This document shows, in pieces, positions 22,962 through 32,009 of a DNA stretch of 33,405 nucleotides (its first letter is position 1; each line of letters opens with the position of its first letter). The stretch comes from Burkholderiaceae bacterium (GTDB taxonomy: Bacteria > Pseudomonadota > Gammaproteobacteria > Burkholderiales > Burkholderiaceae_C), in contig JANJVG010000019.1 in NCBI GenBank assembly GCA_024710165.1, positions 1-33,405 on the forward strand, given 5' to 3'. The notes beneath the pieces were generated by a model. The model saw nothing but the letters and a program-made list of their open reading frames with translations, searched no databases and was not told the origin of the DNA. A program made the position numbers and the translations under genes.

Positions 22962-23351
22962 ACGCCTGTAAAAGCACCCCTGGTGCCGCCCGCATGGGAA
23001 GGTGTTTGGTTTCGCCGATCGAAATCGGATCTCATTTGTCAATGATGTGTCGCAAATTGATCGTCTCGTGGCGAATCATTTGCGAGTTTTCCTGATTTAA
23101 AACAAGCCGCGCTACAATCATTCGGAACGCCAGCAGGGCTCGTGGGGCGCCGCCAACGGGAGCGGCAATGCAAGTCGCAATCCGTCGGCACGCCCGGAGA
23201 CACGCGAAAACCTGTTTGGCCTCGCCACCCCGGCTTGGATTGCAGAGCGCCCGGCGCTCGCCTCTGCCGGAATGGTGCGGTGTGTTTCTGGGGCCGGGCC
23301 TTGTGTAGTCGGGGCAGGTTTCGATTTATGAGGCTGAAACAAGTGAGAACC
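22962..23351 (+). other. Gene-free coxB leader and promoter region
   Basis: No gene is recognisable. It holds an inverted repeat CCGAT-CGAA-ATCGG (23015-23028), repeated ATTTG-type elements at 23034-23038 and 23078-23082 with an inverted CGCAAAT at 23051-23057, a TACAAT -10-like hexamer at 23113-23118, and a leader of about 230 nt before the coxB start. Confidence 0.45.
23113..23118 (+). promoter_or_regulatory. Candidate -10 element of coxB promoter
   Basis: TACAAT matches the -10 consensus at five of six positions. The expected -35 position holds only a weak TTCCTG-like match, consistent with an activated promoter. The CGCAAAT...ATTTGCG inverted repeat (23051-23084) lies 30-60 nt upstream, a plausible place for an activator. 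Confidence 0.35.
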
Positions 23352-24521
23352 ATGAAGAGCATTCCCCGCAAGCTGGCCTCTGCCCTGTGGTTGGCGGGCG
23401 CCTGGATAGGGAGCGTGGCCCATGCCGTGTCTGACCTGCCCGGCGGCCCGGCTGTCAACCAGCTCAATCTCCACCCGCCTGTCACCCGCATCGCCGAGGA
23501 ACAGCACTTTCTGCACTGGATGATGCTCATCATCTGCACCGTCATCTTTGTGGCGGTGTTTGCGGTGATGTTCTATTCCATCTGGAAGCACCGCCGTTCC
23601 CAGGGGGCCAAGTCTGCCAATTTCCACGAGTCGGTGACGGTGGAAGTGGTCTGGACGGTGATTCCCTTCCTCATCGTGATCGGCATGGCCTTGCCGGCCA
23701 CCAAGGTGCTGGTGGCCCAGAAAGACACCACCAACGCCGACCTCACCATCAAGACCACGGGCTACCAGTGGAAGTGGGGTTACGACTACCTCAAGGGCGA
23801 GGGTGAGGGCCTGTCCTATATCTCCACGATCGACAGCAGCCACCGCGCCATGTCCAACAGTGGCGACGTGGCCAACGCGCCCAACGATTATTTGCTGAAG
23901 GTGGACAACCCGCTGGTCGTGCCTGTGGGCAAAAAGATCCGCATCATCACCACCGCCAACGACGTGATCCACTCCTTCATGGTGCCGGCCTTCGGCATCA
24001 AGCAGGACGCCATCCCCGGCTTCGTGCGCGACACCTGGTTCCGTGCCGAAAAGGTGGGCGACTATTACGGCCAGTGCGCTGAGCTGTGCGGCAAGGAGCA
24101 CGCTTACATGCCCATCCATGTGAAGGTGTTGTCTGCCCCGGACTACAGTCTGTGGGTCGAAGCCGAGATGAAGAAGGCCGCCGCCAAGCTGGATGATCCG
24201 GCCAAGGTCTGGGCGCTTGACGACATCATGAAGCGTGGCGAGAAGGTCTATGCCGCCAACTGCGCCGCCTGCCACCAGGCCAGCGGCAAGGGTGCGGGTT
24301 CCATCAAGGCGCTGGATGGTTCGGCCATCGTGAAGGATGCAGACCACGCCAAGCAGATTCAGGTGTTGCTGCAAGGTGCGGCCAATGGTGCCATGCCGGC
24401 CTGGAAGCAGCTGAGCGACACCGACCTGGCCGCCGTGGTCAGTTACACCAAGAACGCCTGGTCCAACAAGACCGGTCAGCTGGTGCAGCCGTCTGAAATC
24501 GTGGCACAGCGCGCCAAGTAA
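23352..24521 (+). CDS. coxB: Cytochrome c oxidase subunit II with fused cytochrome c domain
   Basis: 389 aa from ATG 23352 (MKSIPRKLASALWLAG); ATG 23328 in frame is possible. Signal peptide, then two membrane segments (about residues 57-80 and 100-118), then the CuA domain with C242-A-E-L-C246, H250 and M253, plus H in DVIHSF. A C-terminal haem c domain carries CAACH (304-308) and a Met near MPAWKQLSD. The fused cytochrome c makes this a caa3-like subunit II, giving the enzyme its own electron entry. The CuA dicopper site receives electrons and passes them to haem a in subunit I. coxA follows by 21 nt. Confidence 0.97.
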   Translation: MKSIPRKLASALWLAGAWIGSVAHAVSDLPGGPAVNQLNLHPPVTRIAEEQHFLHWMMLIICTVIFVAVFAVMFYSIWKHRRSQGAKSANFHESVTVEVVWTVIPFLIVIGMALPATKVLVAQKDTTNADLTIKTTGYQWKWGYDYLKGEGEGLSYISTIDSSHRAMSNSGDVANAPNDYLLKVDNPLVVPVGKKIRIITTANDVIHSFMVPAFGIKQDAIPGFVRDTWFRAEKVGDYYGQCAELCGKEHAYMPIHVKVLSAPDYSLWVEAEMKKAAAKLDDPAKVWALDDIMKRGEKVYAANCAACHQASGKGAGSIKALDGSAIVKDADHAKQIQVLLQGAANGAMPAWKQLSDTDLAAVVSYTKNAWSNKTGQLVQPSEIVAQRAK

Positions 24522-24542
24522 AAGAGCATTGAGGAATCCAAC

Positions 24543-26177
24543 ATGAGCGCAGTTCTCGATCATCCCGCGCAGGCCGGCGACCACGGCCACGACGCACATG
24601 ACCACCACCACGGTCCTACCGGCTGGCGCCGCTGGCTGTTCGCCACCAACCACAAGGACATCGGCACGCTGTACCTGCTGTTCTCGTTCACCATGCTGAT
24701 GGTGGGCGGCGTGCTGGCGCTGCTGATCCGCGCCGAGCTGTTCCAGCCCGGCCTGCAGCTCGTCAACCCCGAGCTGTTCAACCAGCTCACCACCATGCAC
24801 GGCCTGATCATGGTGTTCGGCGCCATCATGCCGGCCTTCGTGGGCTTTGCGAACTGGATGATTCCGCTCCAGATCGGCGCTTCCGACATGGCGTTCGCGC
24901 GCATGAACAACTTCAGCTTCTGGCTGATGATCCCGGCCGCGCTGCTGCTGGTGGGCTCGTTCTTCATGCCGGGCGGTGCACCCGCCGCCGGCTGGACGCT
25001 GTACGCACCGCTGACGCTGCAGATGGGTCCCTCGATGGATGCGGGCATTTTTGCCATGCACATCCTCGGCGCCTCGTCCATCATGGGCTCGATCAACATC
25101 ATCGTGACCATCCTGAACATGCGCGCACCCGGCATGACGCTGATGAAGATGCCCATGTTTGCCTGGACCTGGCTCATCACCGCCTATCTGCTGATCGCCG
25201 TCATGCCCGTGCTGGCCGGTGCCATCACCATGACGCTGACCGACCGCCATTTCGGCACCAGCTTCTTCAACCCCGCCGGCGGCGGCGACCCGGTGATGTA
25301 CCAGCACATCTTCTGGTTCTTCGGTCACCCCGAGGTCTACATCATGATCCTGCCGGCCTTTGGCATCATCAGCCAGATCGTGCCCGCGTTTGCCCGCAAG
25401 AAGCTGTTCGGCTACGCCTCCATGGTGTACGCCACCTCGTCCATTGCCATCCTGTCGTTCATCGTGTGGGCACACCACATGTTCACCACCGGCATGCCGG
25501 TGACCGGGCAGCTCTTCTTCATGTACGCCACCATGCTGATCTCGGTGCCCACGGCCGTGAAGATCTTCAACTGGATCGCCACCATGTGGCGCGGCTCGAT
25601 GACCTTCGAGACGCCCATGCTGTTCGCCGTCGGCTTCATCTTCGTGTTCACCATCGGTGGCTTCACCGGCCTGATCCTGGCCATGGCGCCCATCGACATC
25701 CAGCTGCAGGACACTTACTACGTCGTGGCGCACTTCCACTACGTGCTGGTGGCCGGCTCGTTGTTCGCGCTGTTTGCCGGCGTGTACTACTGGCTGCCCA
25801 AGTGGACCGGCGTGATGTATTCCGAGGTGCGCGGCAAGATCCATTTCTGGGTGTCGCTGATCTTCTTCAACATTACCTTCTTCCCGATGCACTTCCTGGG
25901 GCTGGCCGGCATGCCGCGCCGCTATGCCGACTACCCCATGCAGTTTGCCGACTTCAACGCGATTGCCTCCATTGGTTCGCTGGGCTTTGGTCTGGCGCAG
26001 GTGTACTTCTTCGTATTCGTGGTGCTGCCCTGCATGCGCGGCAAGGGCGCCAAGGCGCCTGCCAAGCCCTGGGACGGCGCTGAGGGTCTGGAATGGGAAG
26101 TGCCCTCGCCGGCCCCCTTCCATACGTTTGAAACCCCACCCAAGCTGGACGCCACGGCCACCCGTGTGATCGGCTGA
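24543..26177 (+). CDS. coxA: Cytochrome c oxidase subunit I (A1-type aa3)
   Basis: 544 aa, about 12 membrane helices, with GAGGAA before the ATG. The A1-type signature H262-P-E-V-Y266 gives the D-channel glutamate and the cross-linked His-Tyr of the binuclear centre. H311-H312 bind CuB in WAHHMF. The D-channel Asp and Asn region reads [15 protein letters not shown], and the K-channel lysine is in [15 protein letters not shown]. It holds haem a and the haem a3/CuB centre that reduces oxygen and pumps protons. A small ORF, ctaG and coxC follow in the same direction. Confidence 0.98.
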   Translation: MSAVLDHPAQAGDHGHDAHDHHHGPTGWRRWLFATNHKDIGTLYLLFSFTMLMVGGVLALLIRAELFQPGLQLVNPELFNQLTTMHGLIMVFGAIMPAFVGFANWMIPLQIGASDMAFARMNNFSFWLMIPAALLLVGSFFMPGGAPAAGWTLYAPLTLQMGPSMDAGIFAMHILGASSIMGSINIIVTILNMRAPGMTLMKMPMFAWTWLITAYLLIAVMPVLAGAITMTLTDRHFGTSFFNPAGGGDPVMYQHIFWFFGHPEVYIMILPAFGIISQIVPAFARKKLFGYASMVYATSSIAILSFIVWAHHMFTTGMPVTGQLFFMYATMLISVPTAVKIFNWIATMWRGSMTFETPMLFAVGFIFVFTIGGFTGLILAMAPIDIQLQDTYYVVAHFHYVLVAGSLFALFAGVYYWLPKWTGVMYSEVRGKIHFWVSLIFFNITFFPMHFLGLAGMPRRYADYPMQFADFNAIASIGSLGFGLAQVYFFVFVVLPCMRGKGAKAPAKPWDGAEGLEWEVPSPAPFHTFETPPKLDATATRVIG

Positions 26178-26189
26178 AGGAGCCACGCC

Positions 26190-26300
26190 ATGACAGCAGA
26201 ACAGAAAAAATCCAACCTGCGCATGGCGCTGGTGCTGGCCTCGGTGGCTGCGACGTTCTTCGTCGGCTTCATGGCCAAGATCATCCTGCTGAACCAGTGA
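26190..26300 (+). CDS. Small cytochrome oxidase-cluster membrane protein
   Basis: 36 aa (MTAEQKKSNLRMALVLASVA...), ribosome binding site AAGGAG at 26178-26183. One membrane helix spans about residues 12-33; the N-terminus is charged and probably cytoplasmic. It occupies the 133-nt gap between coxA and ctaG, and short proteins at this position are annotated in betaproteobacteria as cytochrome oxidase small assembly proteins. Function is not established here. Its gap to coxA is 12 nt and to ctaG 10 nt, so cotranslation with the oxidase is likely. Confidence 0.85.
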   Translation: MTAEQKKSNLRMALVLASVAATFFVGFMAKIILLNQ

Positions 26301-26310
26301 TCGGCACGCC

Positions 26311-26928
26311 ATGAACCGAAGCCGCGAAAACGCCAGAATGGTGGGCAAGCTGACCGTGATCGCGGTGGGCATGTTCGCCTTTGGCTACGCGTTGATCCCG
26401 ATCTACCAGCGGATCTGCGAAATGACCGGCATCAACATCCTGTCGCTGTCCGAGCGCCAGGTGCCCGGCAATGGCCAGGCCGGGCGCGATGTGAAGCTGC
26501 CCGGCAACACCCAGGTGGACAAGAGCCGCACCATCACGGTGGAATTCGACGCCAACGCGCGCGGCCCCTGGGAGTTCAAGCCTGCGCAACGTTCCATCCA
26601 GGTGCACCCGGGCGAGCTGACCACGGTGCTGTATGAGTTCCAGAACGTGCAGAACCGACGCATGGCCGCACAGGCCATACCCAGCTATGCGCCCAGCCAG
26701 GCGGCCGCGCATTTCACCAAGCTCGAATGCTTCTGCTTCAACCAGTACACGCTGGAGCCCGGTGAAAAGCGCGAGTGGCCCGTGGCGTTCGTGATCGACC
26801 CGCGCCTGTCCAAGGACGTCACCACCATCACGCTGTCCTATACCTTCTTCGAGGTGGGCGGCAAGACACCCGCCGCACCGTCGACGGCTGCCGTGCAAGC
26901 GGTGCACGCGCAGGAGGCAGGCACATGA
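26311..26928 (+). CDS. ctaG: Cytochrome c oxidase assembly protein CtaG/Cox11
   Basis: 205 aa. One N-terminal membrane anchor (about residues 12-32, LTVIAVGMFAFGYALIP) precedes a periplasmic beta-sandwich. The copper-binding C140-F-C142 lies in LECFCFNQYTLEPGEKREWP, and VPGNGQAGRDVKLPG is near residue 50. It delivers copper to the CuB site of subunit I. The stop codon overlaps the next gene's start (ATGA at 26925-26928). Confidence 0.96.
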   Translation: MNRSRENARMVGKLTVIAVGMFAFGYALIPIYQRICEMTGINILSLSERQVPGNGQAGRDVKLPGNTQVDKSRTITVEFDANARGPWEFKPAQRSIQVHPGELTTVLYEFQNVQNRRMAAQAIPSYAPSQAAAHFTKLECFCFNQYTLEPGEKREWPVAFVIDPRLSKDVTTITLSYTFFEVGGKTPAAPSTAAVQAVHAQEAGT

Positions 26929-27146
26929 GCCCCGATGCCGTGAATCCCGAACCGGCCCACCGGCGCAAGGGCTCGGTGCTGCGTACCGTCAAGGCGGTGG
27001 CGTGGTCGCTCGTCGGACTGCGCAAGGGCAGCGAATACCGGGAAGACCTGGAGCGGGTCAACCCCTTGCACCTCATCGGCGTCGGGCTGGCAGCCATTTT
27101 TGCGCTGGTGGTCTTTTTGATCGCACTGGTCCACTGGATCGTCTGA
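26925..27146 (+). CDS. DUF2970 small membrane protein
   Basis: 73 aa. A charged N-terminus is followed by KAVAWSLVGLRKGSEYREDL, the DUF2970 hallmark, and one membrane helix at the end (VGLAAIFALVVFLIALVHWI). It overlaps ctaG by 4 nt, so translation is probably coupled. Its consistent location in oxidase clusters suggests an assembly or stability role, which is inference. Function is unknown. Confidence 0.88.
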   Translation: MSPDAVNPEPAHRRKGSVLRTVKAVAWSLVGLRKGSEYREDLERVNPLHLIGVGLAAIFALVVFLIALVHWIV

Positions 27147-27200
27147 GCCCCCGGTGGCGCAGGGAACGCACAACAACGATATCGAGAGTCAGGAGATGAA

Positions 27201-28082
27201 ATGAGCGCATCAACCCACGGTACGACCCCGTACTACTACGTTCCCGCCGAGTCCCGCCATCCCATCATGGCGGCTGCTGGCCTGTTCTTTGTGATCCTGG
27301 GTGCCAGCCAGTGGATCAACGGCCATGAATGGGGGCAGTACTCCCTGGCGCTGGGTCTGGCCTGGTGGCTGTTTGTGCTGTACCAGTGGTTCCGGGATGC
27401 GGCGCAGGAAAGTGAAGGCGGGCTGTACAGCCGCAAGATCGATCTGTCGTACCGCTGGAGCATGAGCTGGTTCATCTTCTCGGAGGTGATGTTCTTCGGG
27501 GCGTTTTTCACGGCGCTATGGTGGGCGCGGGCACATTCGGTGCCAGCCCTCGGGAGCCTGGACAATGCCTTGCTGTGGCCGGATTTCAAGGCCGTGTGGC
27601 CGAGCGTGGCCGCAGGGGCCACGGCATCCCCCGCCGGTATCGTGGAGCCCTTCACCACCGTGGGCCCGTTCTGGCTTCCCACCATCAACACCGCGCTGCT
27701 GCTGACGTCGGGCGTGACGCTGACCATTGCCCACCATGCGCTGCGTGAAAACCACAGGGGCAAGACCATTGCCTTCATGTGGGCCACGGTGCTGTTGGGC
27801 TTTGTCTTTTTGTGTGTGCAGGCTTACGAGTATTACCACCTCTACACCGATCTGAACCTCAAGCTGAGCTCGGGCATCTTTGGCTCCACGTTTTTCATGC
27901 TCACAGGCTTTCACGGGTTCCACGTGTTCCTGGGCATGCTGATGCTGCTGGTCATCACACTGCGCCTGCAGAAAGGCCATTTCACGGCCGAGCGGCATTT
28001 TGGTTTTGAAGGGGCTGCCTGGTACTGGCACTTTGTCGACGTCGTGTGGCTGGGCCTCTACCTGCTGGTCTACTGGATGTGA
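27201..28082 (+). CDS. coxC: Cytochrome c oxidase subunit III
   Basis: 293 aa with seven membrane helices, ribosome binding site AGGAG at 27191-27195. Typical motifs are YYYVPAESRHPIMAAAGLFF at the start, SYRWSMSWFIFSEVMFFGAF with the conserved Glu, FFMLTGFHGFHVFLGM and AWYWHFVDVVWLGLYLLVYW at the end. Extra residues lie between helices 3 and 4 (about 105-160), accounting for a length over the mitochondrial 260. It stabilises subunit I and is the last structural gene before the terminator. Confidence 0.97.
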   Translation: MSASTHGTTPYYYVPAESRHPIMAAAGLFFVILGASQWINGHEWGQYSLALGLAWWLFVLYQWFRDAAQESEGGLYSRKIDLSYRWSMSWFIFSEVMFFGAFFTALWWARAHSVPALGSLDNALLWPDFKAVWPSVAAGATASPAGIVEPFTTVGPFWLPTINTALLLTSGVTLTIAHHALRENHRGKTIAFMWATVLLGFVFLCVQAYEYYHLYTDLNLKLSSGIFGSTFFMLTGFHGFHVFLGMLMLLVITLRLQKGHFTAERHFGFEGAAWYWHFVDVVWLGLYLLVYWM

Positions 28083-28106
28083 CCAGGGCCCTTGCCTGTA
28101 CGCACC

Positions 28107-28130
28107 AAGGCGCCTCAGGCGCCTTTTTTT
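28107..28130 (+). terminator. Strong rho-independent terminator of the cox operon
   Basis: AAGGCGCC-TCA-GGCGCC (28107-28123) followed by TTTTTTT (28124-28130). It lies 25 nt after the coxC stop and ends the coxBAC transcript before the convergent small gene. Confidence 0.92.
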
Positions 28131-28151
28131 CAGGGGCTGGGAGTGCTGTTG

Positions 28152-28373
28152 TCAGCGGGTGGCGGGTAGCCCGGTGGGCTGGATGTAGCCGAGTTTCCAG
28201 GCCAGCAGCAGGCAGACAAACAGCACCACCGACAGCCCCACACGCCAGGCGAGAGCCCGTGCCATGCGTTTGCCGGAAGAGGCCTCATCGCGCTGGGTAC
28301 GCAGCATGAAAAACAATGCCGATCCCAAACTGGCCACAATGGCCAGAAAACCAAGCAGAACCAGGATTTTCAT
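28152..28373 (-). CDS. Twin-helix small membrane protein (DUF2909-like)
   Basis: 73 aa from ATG 28373 (MKILVLLGFLAIVASLGSAL); 28382 adds three residues. Two membrane helices, at about 1-22 and 46-66, are joined by a charged loop with TQRDEASSGKRMARAL. Proteins of this type are found in oxidase clusters with no proven role. It is the only gene on the opposite strand of the cluster. Its start lies 15 nt from the surf1 start, leaving no room for a promoter between the two. Confidence 0.82.
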   Translation of the reverse strand: MKILVLLGFLAIVASLGSALFFMLRTQRDEASSGKRMARALAWRVGLSVVLFVCLLLAWKLGYIQPTGLPATR

Positions 28374-28388
28374 GAAAGGCATTATCCC

Positions 28389-29153
28389 GTGACATCGCGC
28401 CGCGCGCTGCTGGACTGGCGATTCTGGCTGATCACCGGTGCGGCAATGGCCGCGGTGGCGGCCACCGCTGCGCTGGGGCGCTGGCAGCTCGACCGCGCGG
28501 CCCAGAAGCAGGCCCTGCAGATGGCCATGGACGATCGCATGCGCCTGCCTGCCATCGATGGCCGTGCCCTCGCCGCGTTGCGGACGCCCGATGAACAGGA
28601 GGCGGTGCTGCACCGCCAGGTACAACTGCGTGGCCATTGGCTGGCGCAACACACCGTGTATCTCGACAACCGGCAGATGGGCGGGCGGCAAGGCTTCTTC
28701 GTCTTGACGCCCTTGCAACTGGAAAACAGCCCGGCGGTGGTGCTGGTGCAGCGTGGCTGGGTGCCGCGCGACTTTCAGGATCGCACGGCGCTTGCGCCGG
28801 TTCAGACCCCGCCCGGTGGGGTCGAACTGGTCGGGCGCGTGGCAGCAACCCCGGCACGACTGCTGGAACTCGAAGGCGGCGACAATGGATCCGGCGCTTC
28901 GCGCATCCGGCAAAATCTGGAACTGGTTGCGTTCCGTGCCGAAACCGGCTTGCCACTGGTGGATGTGTCGGTACTCCAGACCGGTGCGAACGGCGAAGGT
29001 CTGTTGCGCCAGTGGCCGGCAGTCAGCTTGGGTGTGGATAAGCACCACGGTTATGCATTCCAATGGTTCGGGCTCAGTGGCCTGATAGCGACTCTTTATG
29101 TCTGGTTTCAACTTGTCCGACGCATCTTCCGCCCCCGCAGCACGGCTCCCTGA
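28389..29153 (+). CDS. SURF1-family cytochrome oxidase assembly protein
   Basis: 254 aa, GTG start. Two membrane helices at the termini (residues 10-30 WLITGAAMAAVAATAALGRW; about 222-242 GYAFQWFGLSGLIATLYVWF) enclose a periplasmic domain with LGRWQLDRAAQK, QGFFVLTPLQLE and VQRGWVPRDF, the SURF1 hallmarks. It helps insert haem a into subunit I. A GAAAGG ribosome site (28374-28379) lies inside the antisense gene's start region. Its 3' end overlaps the next gene by 56 nt. Confidence 0.93.
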   Translation: MTSRRALLDWRFWLITGAAMAAVAATAALGRWQLDRAAQKQALQMAMDDRMRLPAIDGRALAALRTPDEQEAVLHRQVQLRGHWLAQHTVYLDNRQMGGRQGFFVLTPLQLENSPAVVLVQRGWVPRDFQDRTALAPVQTPPGGVELVGRVAATPARLLELEGGDNGSGASRIRQNLELVAFRAETGLPLVDVSVLQTGANGEGLLRQWPAVSLGVDKHHGYAFQWFGLSGLIATLYVWFQLVRRIFRPRSTAP

Positions 29154-29814
29154 ATCCGCCTCGCATCCGGGAGTGGCCCCGCGTCCGGGCGCTTCCCCGG
29201 TCCCCAGGGCGCGCCATGCCCGCTGGAAGCTGCTTTTGCTGCTGCTGGTATGCGTGTCGCCGGTGGTGGCCTCCTATTTCACCTATTACGTGGTGCGGCC
29301 CGAAGGGCGACGCAACTTTGGCGAACTGGTGCAGCCCCAGCGCCCCATGCCCGATCTGGCCACCGCCACCCTCGATGGACACCCAGATCGCCTTCCGGCA
29401 CTGCGGGGCCAGTGGCTGCTGGTGAGCGTGGCCTCCGGTGCCTGCGACGCTGCCTGCCAGAACCACCTGTATCTGCAGCGCCAGATGCGCGAGAGCCTGG
29501 GCAAGGACAAGGAGCGCCTGGACTGGGTCTGGTTGGTGACGGATGACCAGGCGCCGCCGGCATCCATTCTGCCGGGCTTGCAGCAGGCGACGGTGTTGCG
29601 CGTTGATGCCACTGCCCTGGCGCAATGGCTGGAGCCGCAGGTTGGCCATGCGTTGGCGGAGCACCTGTATGTGATGGATCCCATGGGCAACTGGATGATG
29701 CGTTTTCCCCCGGCCATGGATACCGCGGCGGCAGCCCGTGCCAAACGCGACCTGGAGCGCTTGCTGCGCGCCTCCGCGTCCTGGGATACTGCCGGGCGCC
29801 CGGAGACCAAGTGA
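29098..29814 (+). CDS. SCO-like thioredoxin-fold oxidase assembly protein
   Basis: 238 aa. A Pro/Ala-rich cytoplasmic start and one membrane helix (about residues 45-62, LLLLLLVCVSPVVASYFTYY) precede a periplasmic thioredoxin-like domain. It has C116-D-A-A-C120, the CxxxC of SCO-type copper proteins, and H189 (EHLYVMDPMGNWMMRF) in the position where SCO has its third ligand. Overall similarity to SCO is weak. Copper delivery or thiol exchange for CuA is inferred. It overlaps surf1 by 56 nt and precedes ctaA by 60 nt. Confidence 0.7.
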   Translation: MSGFNLSDASSAPAARLPESASHPGVAPRPGASPVPRARHARWKLLLLLLVCVSPVVASYFTYYVVRPEGRRNFGELVQPQRPMPDLATATLDGHPDRLPALRGQWLLVSVASGACDAACQNHLYLQRQMRESLGKDKERLDWVWLVTDDQAPPASILPGLQQATVLRVDATALAQWLEPQVGHALAEHLYVMDPMGNWMMRFPPAMDTAAAARAKRDLERLLRASASWDTAGRPETK

Positions 29815-29874
29815 AACAAGGCGCTGCGCAGCCACAAACGGCAGGGATGGCGCCCGCCGCACTGAACCATCGTC

Positions 29875-31107
29875 ATGACTGATTCCCAACCCCTCTACGA
29901 CCTCGCCCCCCTGTTGCGCCTGATGCTGCTGGGGGCCGTGATTGCGCTGGGCCCCCTGGTGTGGGTCTGGCGGCGCAGCCCAGGCGCCGGCCATGGGCGG
30001 CGTCTGCAGGCGCTCACCGTGCTCACGCTGTTTCTGACCTTTGATCTGGTGATGTTCGGTGCCTTCACGCGCCTGACCGACTCGGGCCTGGGCTGCCCCG
30101 ACTGGCCCGGCTGCTACGGAAAGGCCAGCCCGGTGGGAGCGCACTCCGAGATATCGGCTGCCCAGCAGGCCATGCCGACTGGCCCGGTGACACACGGCAA
30201 AGCCTGGATCGAGATGATTCACCGCTATCTGGCCACCGGGGTGGGTGTGCTGATCATCGTGCTCACTGTGGGTGCCTGGCATCAACGGGCTCGTCATCGG
30301 CGTGAAGCCCCGCAGGGGCGCCTGCACAGTGAGCCGCTGAACCCCTGGTGGCCCACCGTCACCCTGGTATGGGTTTGCCTGCAGGGTGCTTTTGGTGCCT
30401 TGACTGTCACCATGAAGCTTTTTCCGGCCATTGTCACGTTGCACCTGGTCGGCGGGCTGGTCTTGCTGGCGCTGCTGTGCGTCCAGGTCGTTCGCCATGC
30501 CCGGGCCGCCACCGGGGCCCCGCCTGCGCCGCTGGAGCCCCGTCTGCGCGCACTGCTGCTCCTGGCCCTGGGGCTGGTATCGGTGCAGGTGGTGCTGGGG
30601 GGCTGGGTCAGCACCAACTACGCCGTGCTGGCGTGCACCACTTTTCCCACCTGCCAGGGCAGCTGGTGGCCTGCCATGGACTTTGTGCAGGGTTTTGAGA
30701 TCTGGCGCCCGCTGGGGGTGCTCAAGGACGGCAGCCACATTGACTTTGCTGCACTCACGGCCATCCACTATGTGCACCGCCTGTTTGCCTACGCTGTCCT
30801 CCTGGTGCTGGGGTTGCTGGCCTGGCGCATGCGCCAGGCGGCGGACCTGCAAGCCGCGCTGCCTGCGCATGGCCGGCAGCTGGCCTTGCAGGCGCGCTGG
30901 CTGCTGGGCCTGGCGTTGCTGCAACTGGGCACGGGCCTGAGCAACGTCGTTCTGGACTGGCCCCTGGTGGCTGCCGTGTTGCACACCGGGGGCGCAGCCG
31001 CCCTGGTGCTGATCCTCACCTGGGCGATCGATTCCAGCGTGACACAGCGCCAGGGGGCAGTGACGGTTCCGCGCGGCGCATCGAGTGTACCGGGGGTGCA
31101 GGCATGA
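29875..31107 (+). CDS. ctaA: Haem A synthase (COX15/CtaA)
   Basis: 410 aa with about eight membrane helices. Haem ligand histidines lie in [41 protein letters not shown] and [13 protein letters not shown]. Cysteine pairs in two outer loops, C74/C80 (GCPDWPGC) and C254/C260 (CTTFPTC), suggest the disulphides of the type with two pairs. It oxidises haem O to haem A. Its end overlaps ctaB (ATGA, 4 nt). Confidence 0.95.
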   Translation: MTDSQPLYDLAPLLRLMLLGAVIALGPLVWVWRRSPGAGHGRRLQALTVLTLFLTFDLVMFGAFTRLTDSGLGCPDWPGCYGKASPVGAHSEISAAQQAMPTGPVTHGKAWIEMIHRYLATGVGVLIIVLTVGAWHQRARHRREAPQGRLHSEPLNPWWPTVTLVWVCLQGAFGALTVTMKLFPAIVTLHLVGGLVLLALLCVQVVRHARAATGAPPAPLEPRLRALLLLALGLVSVQVVLGGWVSTNYAVLACTTFPTCQGSWWPAMDFVQGFEIWRPLGVLKDGSHIDFAALTAIHYVHRLFAYAVLLVLGLLAWRMRQAADLQAALPAHGRQLALQARWLLGLALLQLGTGLSNVVLDWPLVAAVLHTGGAAALVLILTWAIDSSVTQRQGAVTVPRGASSVPGVQA

Positions 31108-32003
31108 CTGCCGCGGCCGCTCTCTCCCTGCCGCCGCGTCTGGCGCAGTATTACGCGTTGACCAAGCCGCGTGTGCTCCAGCTCATCGTGTTCTGCGCCC
31201 TGATCGGCATGGTGCTGGCCGTGCCAGGCTGGCCCTCGGGGGGGCAGCTGCTCCAGATGCTGGTGGCCTGCCTGGGCATCTGGCTGGTGGCGGGTGCGGC
31301 TGCAGTGTTTAACTGTCTGGTCGAAAAAACCATTGACTCAAAGATGAAGCGTACGGCATGGCGCCCCACCGCCAAGGGTCAGCTGTCCGATGTGCAGGCG
31401 CTGCTGTTTTCGGGCCTGCTGTGCCTGGCAGGCTCCGTCATTCTCTACGTTTGGGTCAATCCGCTCACGATGTGGCTGACGTTTGCCACCTTTGTGGGCT
31501 ATGCCGTGGTCTACACCCTGCTGCTCAAGCCGCGCACCCCGCAGAACATCGTGATCGGCGGCGCCTCGGGCGCCATGCCGCCGGTGCTGGGCTGGGCAGC
31601 CATGACGGGCAACGTCGGCCCCGAGGCGCTCATCCTGTTCCTTATCATTTTCCTGTGGACCCCACCGCACTTCTGGGCGCTGGCCTTGTACCGTGTCGAG
31701 GAGTACCGTAAGTCGGGCTTGCCCATGCTTCCCGTCACGCATGGCAATGCGTTTACGCGCCTGCACGTGTTTCTGTACACCCTCGTCCTGTTTGCGGGTT
31801 GTCTGATGCCCTTTGTCTATGGCATGAGCTCGTGGATTTATCTGACCGCCGCTGTCGTGCTGGGAGCCGGTTTTTGCGGCTACGGTTATGCGTTGTGGCG
31901 TCATTACTCGGATGCGCTGGCGCGCAAGACCTTCCGCTTTTCCCTTATCCACCTGAGCCTGCTGTTCGCCGCGCTGCTGGTGGATCACTATGTCATAACG
32001 TGA
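31104..32003 (+). CDS. ctaB: Protohaem IX farnesyltransferase (haem O synthase)
   Basis: 299 aa, UbiA prenyltransferase family with about nine helices. The first Asp-rich region starts at N70 ([15 protein letters not shown]), the second lies around [17 protein letters not shown], and the [19 protein letters not shown] and [10 protein letters not shown] loops are typical of CtaB. It attaches a farnesyl group to haem B; CtaA then converts the product. Its gap to sco is 6 nt. Confidence 0.97.
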   Translation: MTAAAALSLPPRLAQYYALTKPRVLQLIVFCALIGMVLAVPGWPSGGQLLQMLVACLGIWLVAGAAAVFNCLVEKTIDSKMKRTAWRPTAKGQLSDVQALLFSGLLCLAGSVILYVWVNPLTMWLTFATFVGYAVVYTLLLKPRTPQNIVIGGASGAMPPVLGWAAMTGNVGPEALILFLIIFLWTPPHFWALALYRVEEYRKSGLPMLPVTHGNAFTRLHVFLYTLVLFAGCLMPFVYGMSSWIYLTAAVVLGAGFCGYGYALWRHYSDALARKTFRFSLIHLSLLFAALLVDHYVIT

Positions 32004-32009
32004 GATGCC

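Noticed and set aside
22987-22998. GCACC...GGTGC hairpin after the BioC-like gene as its terminator
   Set aside because: The stem is 5 bp and no T run follows.
23118-26372. 1084-codon open frame antisense to coxB and coxA
   Set aside because: It lies opposite two well-supported oxidase genes. Its His/Gly/Asp-rich composition is what high-GC antisense frames produce, and it shows no known domain.
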